64,000 bases of DNA, from assembly GCA_039720395.1 (NCBI GenBank), contig CM077820.1, positions 11,493,848 through 11,557,847 on the forward strand, written 5' to 3'. Position 1 is the first letter of the stretch. Each line of letters begins with the position of its first letter. Below the pieces are notes generated by a model. It saw only the letters and a program-made list of their open reading frames with translations. It searched no databases and was not told the origin of the DNA. The translations under genes were made by a program, and so were the position numbers. Below are positions 49,001 through 61,274 of this stretch, in pieces. This DNA is from Liquidambar formosana. Its lineage: Eukaryota; Streptophyta; Magnoliopsida; Saxifragales; Altingiaceae.

Positions 49001-52000
49001 TAGTAGTGTAGAGACATAGATATACATAATAAGATTGATTGACGACTTTGCCCTTATAGTCATAAGCTGAATTTAATTTTTTTATATTTCTATGTGTTCT
49101 GTCAAAATCATCTATCTCCTTTCTTTGTCGTCTACCTGATTACCCTCCTATTTATTTTTATTTTTTTATAACAATAAATTATTTGGAGCCTATATAACAC
49201 ACGTCCCAACTCATGTGACCTCGCTATCAAATGCAGAAAGGTTATGTTGACCCAATACGAAAGGATTAGAACTTTAAAAGGCCCATGTGGACTAAAAAGC
49301 ACAAGTACTCCCTAGTAAATTCACTCTTTTACTTGAAGAAGTTGAAGAGAGTCGTCGATCGAAATGCACGTTTTCAACTCCGGCATGTGCATTTTCCATG
49401 GAAGACGATTGGTGCCCTCTGGGCATCCACCAAGGTGATCAAATCCAACTTGGGACCAGATATTTACTCCACTCATGTACTCCTCCCATCAATGCATTCC
49501 TAATTATGACAATTTCTAATATTTTAATGATGTGATGAAATTTTTTTATATATATTTTAAATACGTACATGTCATATCAGCAGGGTCAGTTCTGAGATTT
49601 TTGGGGCCTTAGGCGAATTCTTAAAAGGGGGCTCTATTGGCATCCGAAGACTTGTTTTCCATCCCCCATTTATTTTACACTTTAAGGTTTTATGAAAATT
49701 ATAAAAGATTTTTATAAAAATCGGACGTGTTATCCATTGAAAAACATCATTTTGAAAAATTTTGTAGAATAAAGTTTTTGTAAAATCTATTGTTTAAGTA
49801 AAATTTTTGGCCATTTACAGTAATTGTTATATAAATGGTTATAAAATCCATTTAAAAGAAAAAAATTTTAAAAACTTTCTTTTACAAAATTGTTCAAAAT
49901 GATGTTTTCTAGTAGATTATGTGATCAGTTTTTATGAAAACCTTTTATATTTTTCATAAAACCTTAAAATGTAAAGTAATTGGGGAATGAAAAACAAGTC
50001 TTGAGGTGCCAATAGAGGCCCCCTTCTTAAAACGAGACCCTCCATACTCAATTTTTTTTCCCAGTACAAACATAAAGTTTGTTTGCACATCCCACTGATT
50101 TTAATTTCTTAAGATTTTAGAAAAATATAAATGGTTTTAAGAAAATTAACTACGCCATCCACTAGAAAACATCATTTTGAACAACTTTGCAGAAGAAAGT
50201 TTTTTAAAAAATTTTCGTTTAAGTTGACTTTTTGGCTTAAAATTAACAAAGACAGTAAATGATCAAAAAATCCACTTAAACGATAAATTTTGAAAAAACT
50301 TTCTTCTGCAAACTTGTTCAAAATGATGTTTTCTAGTGGATTATGTTACAAATTTTCATAAAAACCTTTTATATTTTTGGTAAAATATTGATAAATAAAA
50401 ATTAGTGGGATGTGCAAATAAAATTAAGGGGTTGCAATAACCGTTCTCTTTAGGAAAAAAAAAAAAATAAACCTACTATAAGGGTTAGTCCCAAAATGGA
50501 ACCCTCATTTTTGAGCCAAAATGTGGAGCCCCAGGTGACCGCATTGCCTGCCTCGCCCCAAAACCAGCCCTGCATATCAATAACCACGTAACGTGGTATA
50601 CTATCCTGTGTCAGTCACCATTGTTGGACTAATGGTGTGAAATGCCAGAGGGTAATGTTGACCCAATACGAAAGGACTCAAACCTTAAAAGGCCCAAAGC
50701 ACAACGCCACTTTTTTAGTTGAAGAATTGAAGAGTCGTGGGTCGAAAATTCGAAATGCACGTTTTCAAGTCTGGCGGCCCCGGCCTCCACTTATTATATG
50801 TTTTAAAATTATGAAAAATTATACTCCTATCTGACAATCTCTAGCTTCAACTAATATATTTTTTTAAGATAGTAAAATTGAAAAGTCGAAATAATTCCTG
50901 ACATGGCAACAATTACCGAGTGAAGAATTTAGTCGACAGAATCAAACTTTGATTAATTTGTATACATTTGTCTTAATTCAAAGTAATTATAATTTTTTTT
51001 TTTTTTACAATTTTCTTTTCCTACTTCTCAAGTACAAGACGAGAAAAAATATAATCTAATGATAGCTTTTGCTTATTAATGAACAATTACAAGAGATATA
51101 TATAATGATAAATAGTCAAAAATTTTTCCCAAATTAATCTATTAGCTTAGATGAAGTGGCAACTTAGCCAATCAATTAAAAATTTATGAAAAGAAAAATT
51201 GCCTATAATAAATTAATATGGTGGCTGCAACATCATTTAAGCAAGTTGATTTGGACAAAAAATTTGTGCTATATAACTGTTCGTTTATAGAAATAAATAA
51301 AAATAATAATTACCATGAGGAAAATTTAACATATATGCTTTAAAATTCTAATTTTGTCCTTAACCCTTTATTTGGTTCATGGATTCTACTAAAAAAAAAA
51401 AAAAGAAAAGAAAAAAGGAGGGGACAAAAACAAGGAGGAAAGAAAATGAAAAGAAAAGATAAAATCATATCAGACCAAAATGATTCCAATTCTTATTCTT
51501 CTTTCAATTTTTCATTGCAACTAAATAAAGAAAAATAAAATTCCTTCTATTTTATGTTTTTTCCCTAAATAAAATCCGCAAACCAAATTGAGCGTAAGTT
51601 GATAAGTGTACAAAATATTGAAAAAAGATAAAATATACGTGGGAAAGAGTATTTTAGGAAATTAGATGAATAAAATTATTATCATTATTATTTTGATAAC
51701 GAGGAAGTCCTTGATGCAAACCTTAGATCCATATAAGACCCCAAAACCCATATGAACTAGATAAATCTTTGACATATGAAATTCTAAGAGTTTAATAAGA
51801 GTCAATATCCAGACCTCCAGTTTTTTGAGACGGTACCTTACAAACTGAACTATCTTAGGGTTAATTAAAATAACTATTAACTTTTTTAATGCGATAATAA
51901 TTTTGGAATAGAGGAATCCTTGACTTATTCGCTTGGGCGGTAGTGGAAGAGCCTTCGCCTAAGAACGACAGTCTGTTGCAATAAAAGGGATAACTGGTAA

Positions 52001-53308
52001 CTTATCAGTACTGGTAGGAGGAAAAAAAGAAAAAAAAAATTGAAAAGATTAATATGTGTCACTCAGTCGTCTCTCAACACAAGTAGATTTCCTCAAACCC
52101 CGGCCCACTTTCGCCATTGTCTCAGACTCACAATCATGGCGGCCTTAAGCTTTCCCCGCAGTTCCACCATGGATCAGTTCACACAAAACCTCCAGATTTC
52201 ACATTTTTCTTGCGTTGCATCTCTTTTCCTCATAAAAAAACTAATCAACAGATACTAGATTAGAAAATGATTTTAAATTAGGGAAATTGGAATATGGTTT
52301 GAGTGAAGAAAAAAAAAAAAAAAAAATTCAGAAGACGGTCGAAAGATTTTTAAAAATGATTTTAAATGAAGGAGATTGGAAGGAGGCCAGGACGGGTGAT
52401 CATGTGATTGCAAGCTTTGAAAGGGTTTGTTTGTTGTTTGATAAATGTTGGAAACATGGGGCTGTGTACGTATTGCGCCGACTATGGGAGTTGCAGCTAG
52501 ACTTGCAAGTGGCCGGCCTAAGGAGCTATGGGTGGTGGGTTTAGTTCATGGCCGGTGTCGAAGAGGAGCTTAAGCGATAGTGGTGACTCAGAATAAAATG
52601 GATTTTGAGTGGATGGGTAGTATGATATATGCGTGGGTCTGAATCTGGACCTCGAACACTGCTGAGGGTGCCAGAGCTGAATCTCACCGATGGACCTCCG
52701 TTCACAAGCTAGGGGACAATGCCAGAAGCAAGGCCAAGGTGGGTTTGGCCGGATTTGAATCTAGACCTCGAACACTGCTGAAGGTGCCGGAATTGAATCT
52801 TACCGATGGACTCCTAGCTTGTGAACGGAGGTCCATCGGTGAGATTCAACTCCAGCACCTTCAGCAGTGTTCAATGTCTTAGCTTGTGAACGGAGGTCCA
52901 TCAGTGAGATTTAGCTCCGACACCTTCAGTAGTGTTCGAAATCCAGATTCAGACCCACACAATATGTCATGGGTTTCAACCCTCTCATTGTAACCAAAAA
53001 AATAAAAATAAAAACTGGAGGAAGAAGAATTTAGAGGAATATTAAGATTAATAATTAAAGGAGGACGTACCGTTCATCCAATTTTCCCTGGGTTGAAAAT
53101 GGTAGGCCGTTCTTTGCCAAGGAATCGAACCGTCTGGCCAAGAGAACCGATTCCAGCTGGTATACTGAGGGAATGACTCATCCAACTCTGATCGCGACAG
53201 CCATTTCCCTTCCGCCATAAAATCGTCTGCCGGACACACTGACTGCGCCGCAATCATGACCGGGGCCACCACCATCACCATGAAAAAAATCATGCTCCGC
53301 CGGTCCAT
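38466..53308 (-). CDS. Gene D: GH32 acid invertase-like enzyme, complete, 603 aa
   Basis: Exons: 53071-53308, 47308-47316, 46156-47045, 45473-45637, 40284-40513, 39708-39795, 38466-38657. The total is 1812 nt, in frame, all GT-AG. Signal peptide [17 protein letters not shown]. Catalytic residues D80 (W-M-N-D-P-C-G), D208 (F-R-D-P-T-T-A-W) and E264 (M-W-E-C-L-D) are present, as are [14 protein letters not shown] and [11 protein letters not shown]. Introns 1 (5.8 kb) and 4 (5.0 kb) are enlarged by transposons. Compared with gene C, the mature N-terminus (between signal peptide and W-Q-R-T-A-Y-H-F) and loop regions differ, and R-R-I-N-W-G-Y has become R-R-I-N-L-G-Y. The role is the same as predicted for gene C, with substrate preference unknown. 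Exon 1 is assigned by order and strand; the long intron leaves a small chance of another exon 1. Confidence 0.9.
41423..42934. mobile_element. MULE in intron 4 of gene D, 1512 bp, possible Pack-MULE
   Basis: Ends GGGTAAAATACATCTACACC at both termini, inverted, with about 80 bp of TIR. The target duplication is taaatcttt/taaatctta (41414-41422, 42935-42943; 8 of 9). The centre (42380-42700) is GC-rich with overlapping open frames on both strands, as expected of captured host exons, but I do not recognise the source. Confidence 0.8.
43069..44674. mobile_element. Second MULE-like element in intron 4 of gene D, 1606 bp
   Basis: TIRs of about 200 bp: GGTTGTTGATGACTTAGTACC on the left and the inverse of GGGTTATTGATGATTTAGTG on the right. 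It sits in poly-A on both sides, compatible with an A-only 9-bp duplication but not provable. Open frames inside are low complexity. Confidence 0.7.
45697..46082. repeat. 162-bp direct repeat around a CACTA-like end
   Basis: 45697-45858 and 45921-46082 look identical. The 62 bp between starts CACTACAAAAAAA and contains TTTAGTGACCAAATTT, resembling a terminus of a CACTA (En/Spm) element. It lies in intron 3 of gene D; gene C has a single copy of the flanking sequence at its equivalent place. Confidence 0.6.
47308..47316 (-). CDS. Gene D mini-exon 2 (D-P-C)
   Basis: ATCCTTGCG on the minus strand between cag and gtaagt, identical to that of gene A. It encodes Asp-Pro-Cys. Confidence 0.88.
48262..48851. 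mobile_element. Non-autonomous MULE in intron 1 of gene D, 590 bp
   Basis: Inverted ends of about 95 bp (GGGGAAATATCCATAAACTC and inverse) with a perfect 9-bp duplication tagaaaaaa (48253-48261, 48852-48860). Gene A intron 1 has the empty site near 3105. Confidence 0.85.
49581..50572. mobile_element. hAT-like element in intron 1 of gene D, 992 bp
   Basis: Ends CAGGGTCAG and CAGCCCTG-type inverse, with a target duplication catatcag/catatcaa (49573-49580, 50573-50580; 7 of 8). Several internal inverted repeats around AAAACATCATTTTGAA. No transposase is visible. Confidence 0.7.
52633..52960. repeat. Four-copy fold-back repeat in intron 1 of gene D
   Basis: A 60-80-bp unit occurs as +,+,-,- at 52633-52711, 52751-52810, 52815-52876 and 52880-52960. 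Unit 1 matches the reverse complement of unit 4 at most positions, and unit 2 that of unit 3. The transcript could form a long hairpin. It is absent from gene C and gene A at the equivalent position. Confidence 0.75.
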
Positions 53309-53432
53309 TGCCGGCGGTACGTATGTGTGTGCAGATGGAAAATTTTTCATTTTTCTTTTTTTTCTGCTGAAAGTGTATAAATGGACTCAGTGAGAATGAG
53401 AAAATGGATGTTGTCCCTAGTGAGTAGTGAAG

Positions 53433-53445
53433 ATATATACATATA
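53433..53445 (-). promoter_or_regulatory. TATA box of gene D
   Basis: TATATGTATATAT on the minus strand, about 125 bp upstream of the gene D start codon, with no transposon next to it, unlike gene C. Confidence 0.55.
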
Positions 53446-54521
53446 CACGGACTTGCCATCTACTGACTGTCCGTAAAGCAATCGACTCAACACGGTCTGA
53501 ATCGACGCGGGGTAATTGATAAAGCACATGGCACAAAACCTGAATCAGTCGATCTATCACCTTCACCCTCCATTATTCGGTCGTTGAATGTTCTTCTCAT
53601 CTCTCCCTCCAGTCGATCCATCACCTTCACCCCTCCATTATTCGGTCGTTGAATATTCTTCTCATCTCTCCCTCCAATCTCTACCAGCCACTTGGGCCTT
53701 GCCCATAGACTAATAAGTAGTAAGGTTTTAGCTTGCATCACAGATGACGCACTTCCAAAAATTATAATATCAGCAAAAACAAAGAAGAAAATATTCATTT
53801 TAATAGTCTTGTTTTTGGGATTTGATAAATTCAACACTCTCAGTTTACTGGAGAAATGCACTTCGAACCGAGACGGAGTTAAGAATTTAACCCAAGAGAG
53901 GCAAACTTTGGCTGGCCATTAGTACAAATCAAAAATTTTTCTTTTATCATGTATTTTAATGTAGAAAAAAATTATAAAAATATGTACAATCAATTGATAA
54001 ATCATCTTTCAATTTAGTAATACATATATAATTATCCTTGATAAGGTTTCATTTTTTGAAAGTGATAGTATAAAATGAGAGATTGAGAGAGGATTGGGAT
54101 TTTGCTAGGCAAGAAAAAAATTAAAAATGAAAGGAGCATGAAAGAAAAATATAGGATATTAGAATAAGTAGGTGAGGTAAATCTGAAATTTCAAAACTAA
54201 AATTGAAAAATGGAGGTACAAAACATTTTTGGGAAAAAATAGGAGAGGCGGCTCCTCCCATTTAGGTATGAGCTGTCTCCGTCCTTACTTTGAAATGTGA
54301 CGGTCAAAAAAAGAGCAGTAACGAGTGGCCTCGAAAATGGTGAAGTAGGGAGAAGTCAAAGTAAAATGTAGAGCATTTGAGGAGGATGCTTGGAAGCTAG
54401 GGATTGGGAATGATCGATGCATGATCGAGGTAACTGCATGTCAAATGCTGGGGCGGCTGGGCTGCTTAGTAGGGACTGAGAGTGACCCTTGACGAACATT
54501 TACCATGCATCAATGGAATTT

Positions 54522-56788
54522 GGGTAAATTACATTTCACCCCTTGAAATTTAGGCCATTTTCACTTTTCCTTTTTATAGTTTAAAATCATACAAACGACT
54601 CTTTATAGTTTTTTCCGTTTAACACTTTCCCCATTCCATGAATGTCGTCTCAGCAAATTGGATGAAAAACTGTCACATGACTGTTACATGACATCATATA
54701 TGCACTTGATTGTCCAAAGTGCCCTTTTTCTAACTTTACTGACATTTTTGCCCTTAGCCTCATATGAAAGAGAAATATGCTTCTCTCTAATAATCACGGT
54801 GGCAGCTAGCTAGCTAGCTCTCTCTCCTCAATGGTGGTGCTTTACGTCCGGGAGATTAAATGTCGCCGGAAAATGGAGATGTTTAGGTGCCGAGATTGGC
54901 GTAGCCGTGAACAAAGCCCACTTATGGAACTATGTACGTAAGTGTCAAATACCAAATCCATTCCACGTTTATCTTCGATTAATAACAAAGTCCAAACTAA
55001 AAATCATATGAAAACGAGATTCAACTGCAATGCCAACCCTCCATTCTTTACTATGCTACTGCAAGTCATCCCATTTCATATACTGTTCTCCAGTTCTCTA
55101 ATTTTTCTTCCGTTTTGAAGGAGATGGCAGTGGTTGCTTTGTATAGTGTGAAGGGATCTGCAAGCTAGACAAAAGCTCAAAGTGGTTGCATAGAGATCAT
55201 GATTGATAATAATGTTGGGAAATGTCAAAATACCCCTTAGATTTTTTCCAAAAAACAGAAAAAAAGAGAATAGGAAAAAATTTTTTGACTCTACACTCCA
55301 CTTGCTTCCACCTTTTCTGTCTCTATTTTCAGCCAAACCCCATCACATCCTAAATACCCATGGCCCTAACCCCTCTTCCTTGGATTTTATGCACAGCCGC
55401 CCATTACCCATGCCCTTCCATTGACGCTCGAATTAGTTTTGACCACCATCATTCACCGTCAAACCCACATGTATTGACCGGGTTGGGTTCGGGTTGGATG
55501 GGCTCCGGTCAATACAAATAATTTTCATACATTGGGTTGGGTTTGGATTGGAAAATATCAACCCGATTTAAATTGGGTTAGGCTTGGGAAGGGGTTGGTT
55601 AACCCGAATCCGACCTTTATAATATATAATTTTTTAAAAAATATTTTTATATGCATTAAATATGATATCATATGGTTTTTAACTAATGGTCATTTGGTGT
55701 GGACATAGGGGGCTTGTATGAGAAATTGCTGGAGGAAGACATGCAATCAGATTACCTTCTATTGTTTTTTCCTCCCTCTTTTTTGGGTGTTTAAAAGGGG
55801 ATTTTTATTTAGACTGTTAACCTTAACCTAGCGTTTTGTAGCTATAAAATCTCTTCTCTTAGCAAGAAAAAGAAAAAATCTATAAAATCTACTAGAATCA
55901 TAGGATTATAATCCATGTTTGATCTAAAAGACTCTTTAAATTAATAAGTGTCCATGAATATCAATTTTTCTTATTTTTATGAGTTAATTCTTATCATTTT
56001 GGTATCAGAGCACTCTGTCGCCACTTCTCTCTTCTTTCCCTAATCCTCATCAACTACTAACAAGTAACGCCACTGATTTTATTGAAACAGGTTAATCAAT
56101 TGAGTTTGAATTATTAAGATTTGTAGGCATATACAACAATGTATTTTTATTTTATTGAAGTAGGTTTACTAAATATGAAAAATAAAAAATGAAATTAATA
56201 AACTAACCCGCACAATCCACTCAACCTAACTTCAACCTGCTCAACCCATGTAACCCGTGCCCAACCCGTGCCCACCCAACCCGAGCAAGGGTTGAACCTT
56301 GGCTAGGAAAGTTCAACCCAAAGTATGGGTTGGGTTGGGCTTAGGCGTAAAGATTTACACTTAGAATTGAGCTTTGATTGACCTCTTAACCTACCCAAGT
56401 TGCAGCCCTAGCTTTAGGTGCCCAAGTTGAGTTGCTACCAACGAGTTCCCAAGATGAGCTCCTTTTCTCCGCTTCTTTCTCTTTTTTGGCCAACGAGTCG
56501 TCAGTGACCAGAGGGTTGACCCCTTCTCTCTCCGTTTTTCTCTACTTTTAGTGTTTGGTAATGGCAGTAGAAAAAAAGAAAAGGGTATTCTAAGTATTTT
56601 GCAAATAGTTTTTTTTTAATTTGATTAAAAATTTTAAAATGTTAGCTTGGGTTAATGGGCATTTCACACTTCCGTAACCTCCGTTTACTTTCCGTCAAGT
56701 AAAGGGGCAAAGTGTAGTTTTCAAACTAAGGATGGAAAAATGAAAATGAATCGTCATAAATTTTAGGAAGGCAAAGTGTAATCTACCC
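54522..56788. mobile_element. Non-autonomous MULE, copy 2
   Basis: Duplicate of 31693-33952, with the same 9-bp flanks atggaattt at 54513-54521 and 56789-56797. Confidence 0.85.
55727..56012 (+). mobile_element. LTR end with tRNA-Met primer-binding site, copy 2
   Basis: Duplicate of 32895-33178. The site here is the canonical TGGTATCAGAGC (56000-56011), one base different from copy 1. Confidence 0.55.
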
Positions 56789-57443
56789 ATGGAATTTTTA
56801 TGTTTTTGGTTTAGTGAAATTTATGTCTTTTTTTTTTGTTGGGTTCGGAATGTATGAGTTTAGGGATGGAACTAGAAATTATCTTTTTGTGGGGCCGATT
56901 TTGTAGCATGGCCAGAAAATTTTAAAAAATGATAGCTAGATGATAATTTTTTTTTGTTCCTTACATAAAAGTAAATAATTTGATTCAATGATGCAATGCA
57001 CATGGGTTGAGTGTAAGACAGAGACATTGAGAGGGCCATTTGTATTATATTTTCCAAAATTTTCAACACAAATGTAAAGTACAATTTTTTTTGCCGGGGC
57101 CGTGGACCCCCTGGATATGTTGTGTACACTTCGAATTTTATCTTTTTAGAACAAATTGATTACTCCCAAGATTTTTTCCTACAATCAAATGGCCATGAAT
57201 CCAACTTTTGGACACATGTTTTGAAGAGTAATCATTACAATTTTTTTTTGTTTTTTTTTTTTTTTCTTTTTTTGGAACAATCAGGGATATTCCAAGTTTT
57301 ATTTCCGCCAAAATTTCAATATAAACTATTCTCTTAATGATTCATATGAGACATCTCACATCCACATAAGAAATGATCTTTGTAAGGAGTTACCTCTTAT
57401 ATGGGGAACACATCTAAAGTCTTATGCTCAACCAACCCTATAA

Positions 57444-57989
57444 GGGCAAATGTCCAAGCATTCACACGTGCCCATTTTTGGGACCTCATATAAGACCCCC
57501 TTCTGCAAGTAGCTAAGGAAATCGGTGGTCTGATAAATAAACATAATGTTTGAATTTTCTTAGACATGAGGCTAATTATGAATTGCTTAAATTTATGCCA
57601 TATAAAATTACAGTTACAAAAGATTATTATACATTCATTTCATTTCACAACAAAATCTATTTCTTTATATAATATATCATTAAAAATACTTAGCCTCTGC
57701 CTTGCACAATTCTAATGCTAGTAAATTTAATTAAATAAAAAGAGGTATCTTAAACACCCCCAAACATAAAATAAAAAGGACACTATTGAATTATATCAAT
57801 AATGTGACTCCATTCACATTTTGCTTCCATCTAGATGGATGGATTAAGTTTTACTATCCACTCAGTTCTCATATTGTCATCATAAAAAGATCAAAACCTC
57901 CCTATCAAAAAAATAAAAAAATAAAAAAAAATGATCAAAATCTACCATATAACGAATCTCAATAAATAAATTAAATACGCATAAAATTG

Positions 57990-58020
<31 letters not shown>

Positions 58021-59109
58021 GGGGAGGATTTCATTGACACTTGGTGTAAAATTTTTTACACTTACACCCATCAATATCTTTTTACAGAAATCATATTTCA
58101 TCAATCCAACCTTTGAAATACATATTCCTATCATGCATATCATACATGTCAAATTTCAAGTAAATCGGATATTCAGAAGTGTTTGATTTGTAAACTTATA
58201 TTTTTTAATAAATAAAACTTTAATTTTGACCACTTTATGGATGGCATATCTCCTAATTTTCGATTAACTTGAAATTTGGCATGCATGACGTACATGACAA
58301 GAATATGTAATCCAACGATTGGATTATTGAAATATAATTTCTATAAAAAAATATTGATGGATGTAAATGTAAAAAGTTTTACACCAGATGTCAATGAAAC
58401 CCTCCTTTTATATATATATTCTATCAACTACATGTGCTTTGGTAAGGACTTACCATTAGGATGAAAAGCCAAATTCCCCAAACAAAGAGCCATGAGAAAA
58501 TATATATATATTCGATCAACTACATGTGCTTTGGTAAGGACTTACCATTAGGATGACAAGCCAAATTCTCCTAACAAAGAGGCATGAGAAATGATAACAA
58601 AATTGGATTAGTACATCTAAAAATGCAAATTATACAGGGGAAAAAAAACACTAATACTAAAAACATGAGTGATGTGTAATTTGGATAATTGTTCAAAAAG
58701 AAAAGTTTCACACTTTCACTTTCCAAGAACAACAGAATTATACAAAATATAATAATATAAGTCATACATCCCTGAAGTTGATACTTAGGTGAAATTGCAA
58801 ATTGTGTGGGAATCGTATTCCTCGCATGGGTTCGAATCCTTGCAGGGCACCACTCTTTGCCATACTAATCAACTAATAATTTTATATTATATTTTTTAAA
58901 AATGCTATTAATCCCAAATATATTTTTCTAATTTTTTTTTCTTAATGATGTGACTCACGCATTACACCATATAATCCATAAATTGATGTGTCGGCGATAT
59001 TATCAGGATAAAAATTAAGAATAAAAATTGAGGATTAATATTACTATTCTACCCTTTTTCATCCCGCTCTATCCAAATCAGGGGAATAAAACTGTTATAT
59101 TCCCCACCA

Positions 59110-59160
<51 letters not shown>

Positions 59161-59528
59161 AGAAACAAAATTTTACTCTTGTTTTTATTTTTTTGGGCTA
59201 GTGGACATTCATACTATTTCACGCTAAATTTTATTTTATCATCAAGTGCATCGGGAGGGTTTCATGTATAATGTAGAAAAGTGTACTGACCATTCATCCA
59301 ATTCTTCTTTGGTTGAAAATGGTAGACTGTTCTCTGCCAAGAAAGGGAAGCATTGTTCCAATCAAACGGACTTTCGCCGGAAGAAAACTGTGAGAATGAC
59401 TTATCTGACACTCCTTCTAACACCCCTTTCCTGCAGGCTTCAAATTCTCCGAAACTGAAGATACCCATGGATATGTAAAGGGGGATTTGGAATCTTGGTT
59501 AACAAATAACGCGATCAGAAAATTCATG
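57444..59528 (-). pseudogene. Pseudogene E': copy of pseudogene E
   Basis: Exon 3 piece at 57444-57535, doubled mini-exon at 58454-58462 and 58546-58554, exon 1 from 59291 to about 59528. It carries the same frameshift and the same lost acceptor as E, so these lesions predate the segmental duplication. An A-run of over 40 bp lies near 59116-59158. Confidence 0.8.
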
Positions 59529-61274
59529 ATAGAGGCGAAACCAATCATATGGGTCGCCGGTGAGCGTCCATGACCAGTCCACGGCGACTCGGCGAGGTTA
59601 GACGGAAGTTGACAAATCAAGAGGAACGTTGATGATGAGGAGGATGGAGGAGGAAAAGGAAATAAAGCGACATTGGTAAAGATACAGCCACCTCGACCAG
59701 TCTTTTTCATGAAACTCTTTATATTATTATTGACCACTGGCCTAAAGTTTAGCTTTTGCTTCATCACTGATAGCTACGTAATACATTTTTAAAAAGCATA
59801 ATTCATAGAAAAAAAAATTTTAATGCCCAACAAATAAATTTTTTTTAATGAAAACCCCAACCCTTTTTGTTAGCTTTGAAAGTTCTGAGGTCTATATTGG
59901 GGGTGGTGGGAGAGGTCTGAGGTTTATATAAGGAGGGAGAGGTTTAAGGTCCATATTGGCTTGTGACGTCACGTGGTCGCATCACAATTAAACAAAAAAA
60001 ATTACATTTCTTTGCTAAACAAATTAAAAACTTAAATTATAAAGTATAGGATCTAAACAAATATATGAAATCATGTAAAAAAAAAAAAAACAAGCATATA
60101 AAATCATATTAAACTTAATATATGCAGTGGCACACGTGGGACTTCTTAACAAAATTTGTATTTTATTCATTGCGTTTGGCAACTTATTGCTAATAGAATT
60201 AAAAATCAGGGGCCCAATTTTCTACTTCTTTCCCAAATGTATTCTAGCACTAGATCAGATACTTTCGATTATTAATGTACGTACAAAACTCTTTCATGTT
60301 TTTTTTTTTTTTGTTTTGCTTTCTTTTTGTTTTTTTCTTTCAAGATGACAAAATTTTATTGAATCAAGAGTGCCCGCACTAATAGCTCCGAATAATTAAA
60401 TACATGCATTAAGACAAAAAGGCTTCTTATTCCACAACAACGATAACACTTTTTCACTCTTTCATATATTAGGGGATTTCACTTGGAAAAGAAAGTGTCC
60501 CATACTAATGGATTTGGGTCCATAACCATGGGTTCCAATGCACCAGATCTTGTAGCCCTCCACGGTGTCCATTTGGCACATGATGGGTTAATTAGGAAAA
60601 TGTTAAACATACCTTAATAAAAAAAGTAAGCCTTGGGATCACTTATCTAGTCTGTTCAAGTGACATTCAGAACCAAAATCATGCTATTCATACCACAATC
60701 TAGGTAATAATATATAAGTTTAAGATTTTTTTTTGCTAAATGCAAGGTATCCCAATTCATTAGGCTTAGACTAATTCTTTTGTGATGCACAAATCACCCA
60801 CAAACTAGTGCATCCGATAATTAGGGACCATTGACTCGAACTCGAGACTTACAATTCTTGAGTTATAATCCTTTGTCATCTGAATAACTTTATGGGTTAT
60901 AAGTAAAAGTTACTTGGAAACCAAATAAAGATTATTGGTAAATACTAAATAATCATTAATTAAAAGATATAATACGACATGCGAATCGAAACAAATTTAG
61001 TCGGATTTCTCAAGTAAAAAAAATCTGCCACGCAAAAATGAAATCACAGCCCAACAATAATACTTAAAATGCATGGGAAAGAAAAAAAAAAAGAAAAACA
61101 GAGAGAGAGAGAGAGAGAGAGCACAAGCAGTGCAAGATTAAACGGTATATACAAAAGGAGCTGTATAATATAGATCTGCAAATATTCTTCGTCCAAAGAG
61201 AGATCTAGCCCATTGTTTTGATTCATCAAAAAAGAAAAAAAAAAAAAAAAAAAAAAAGGAATAGTGCCGAGATC

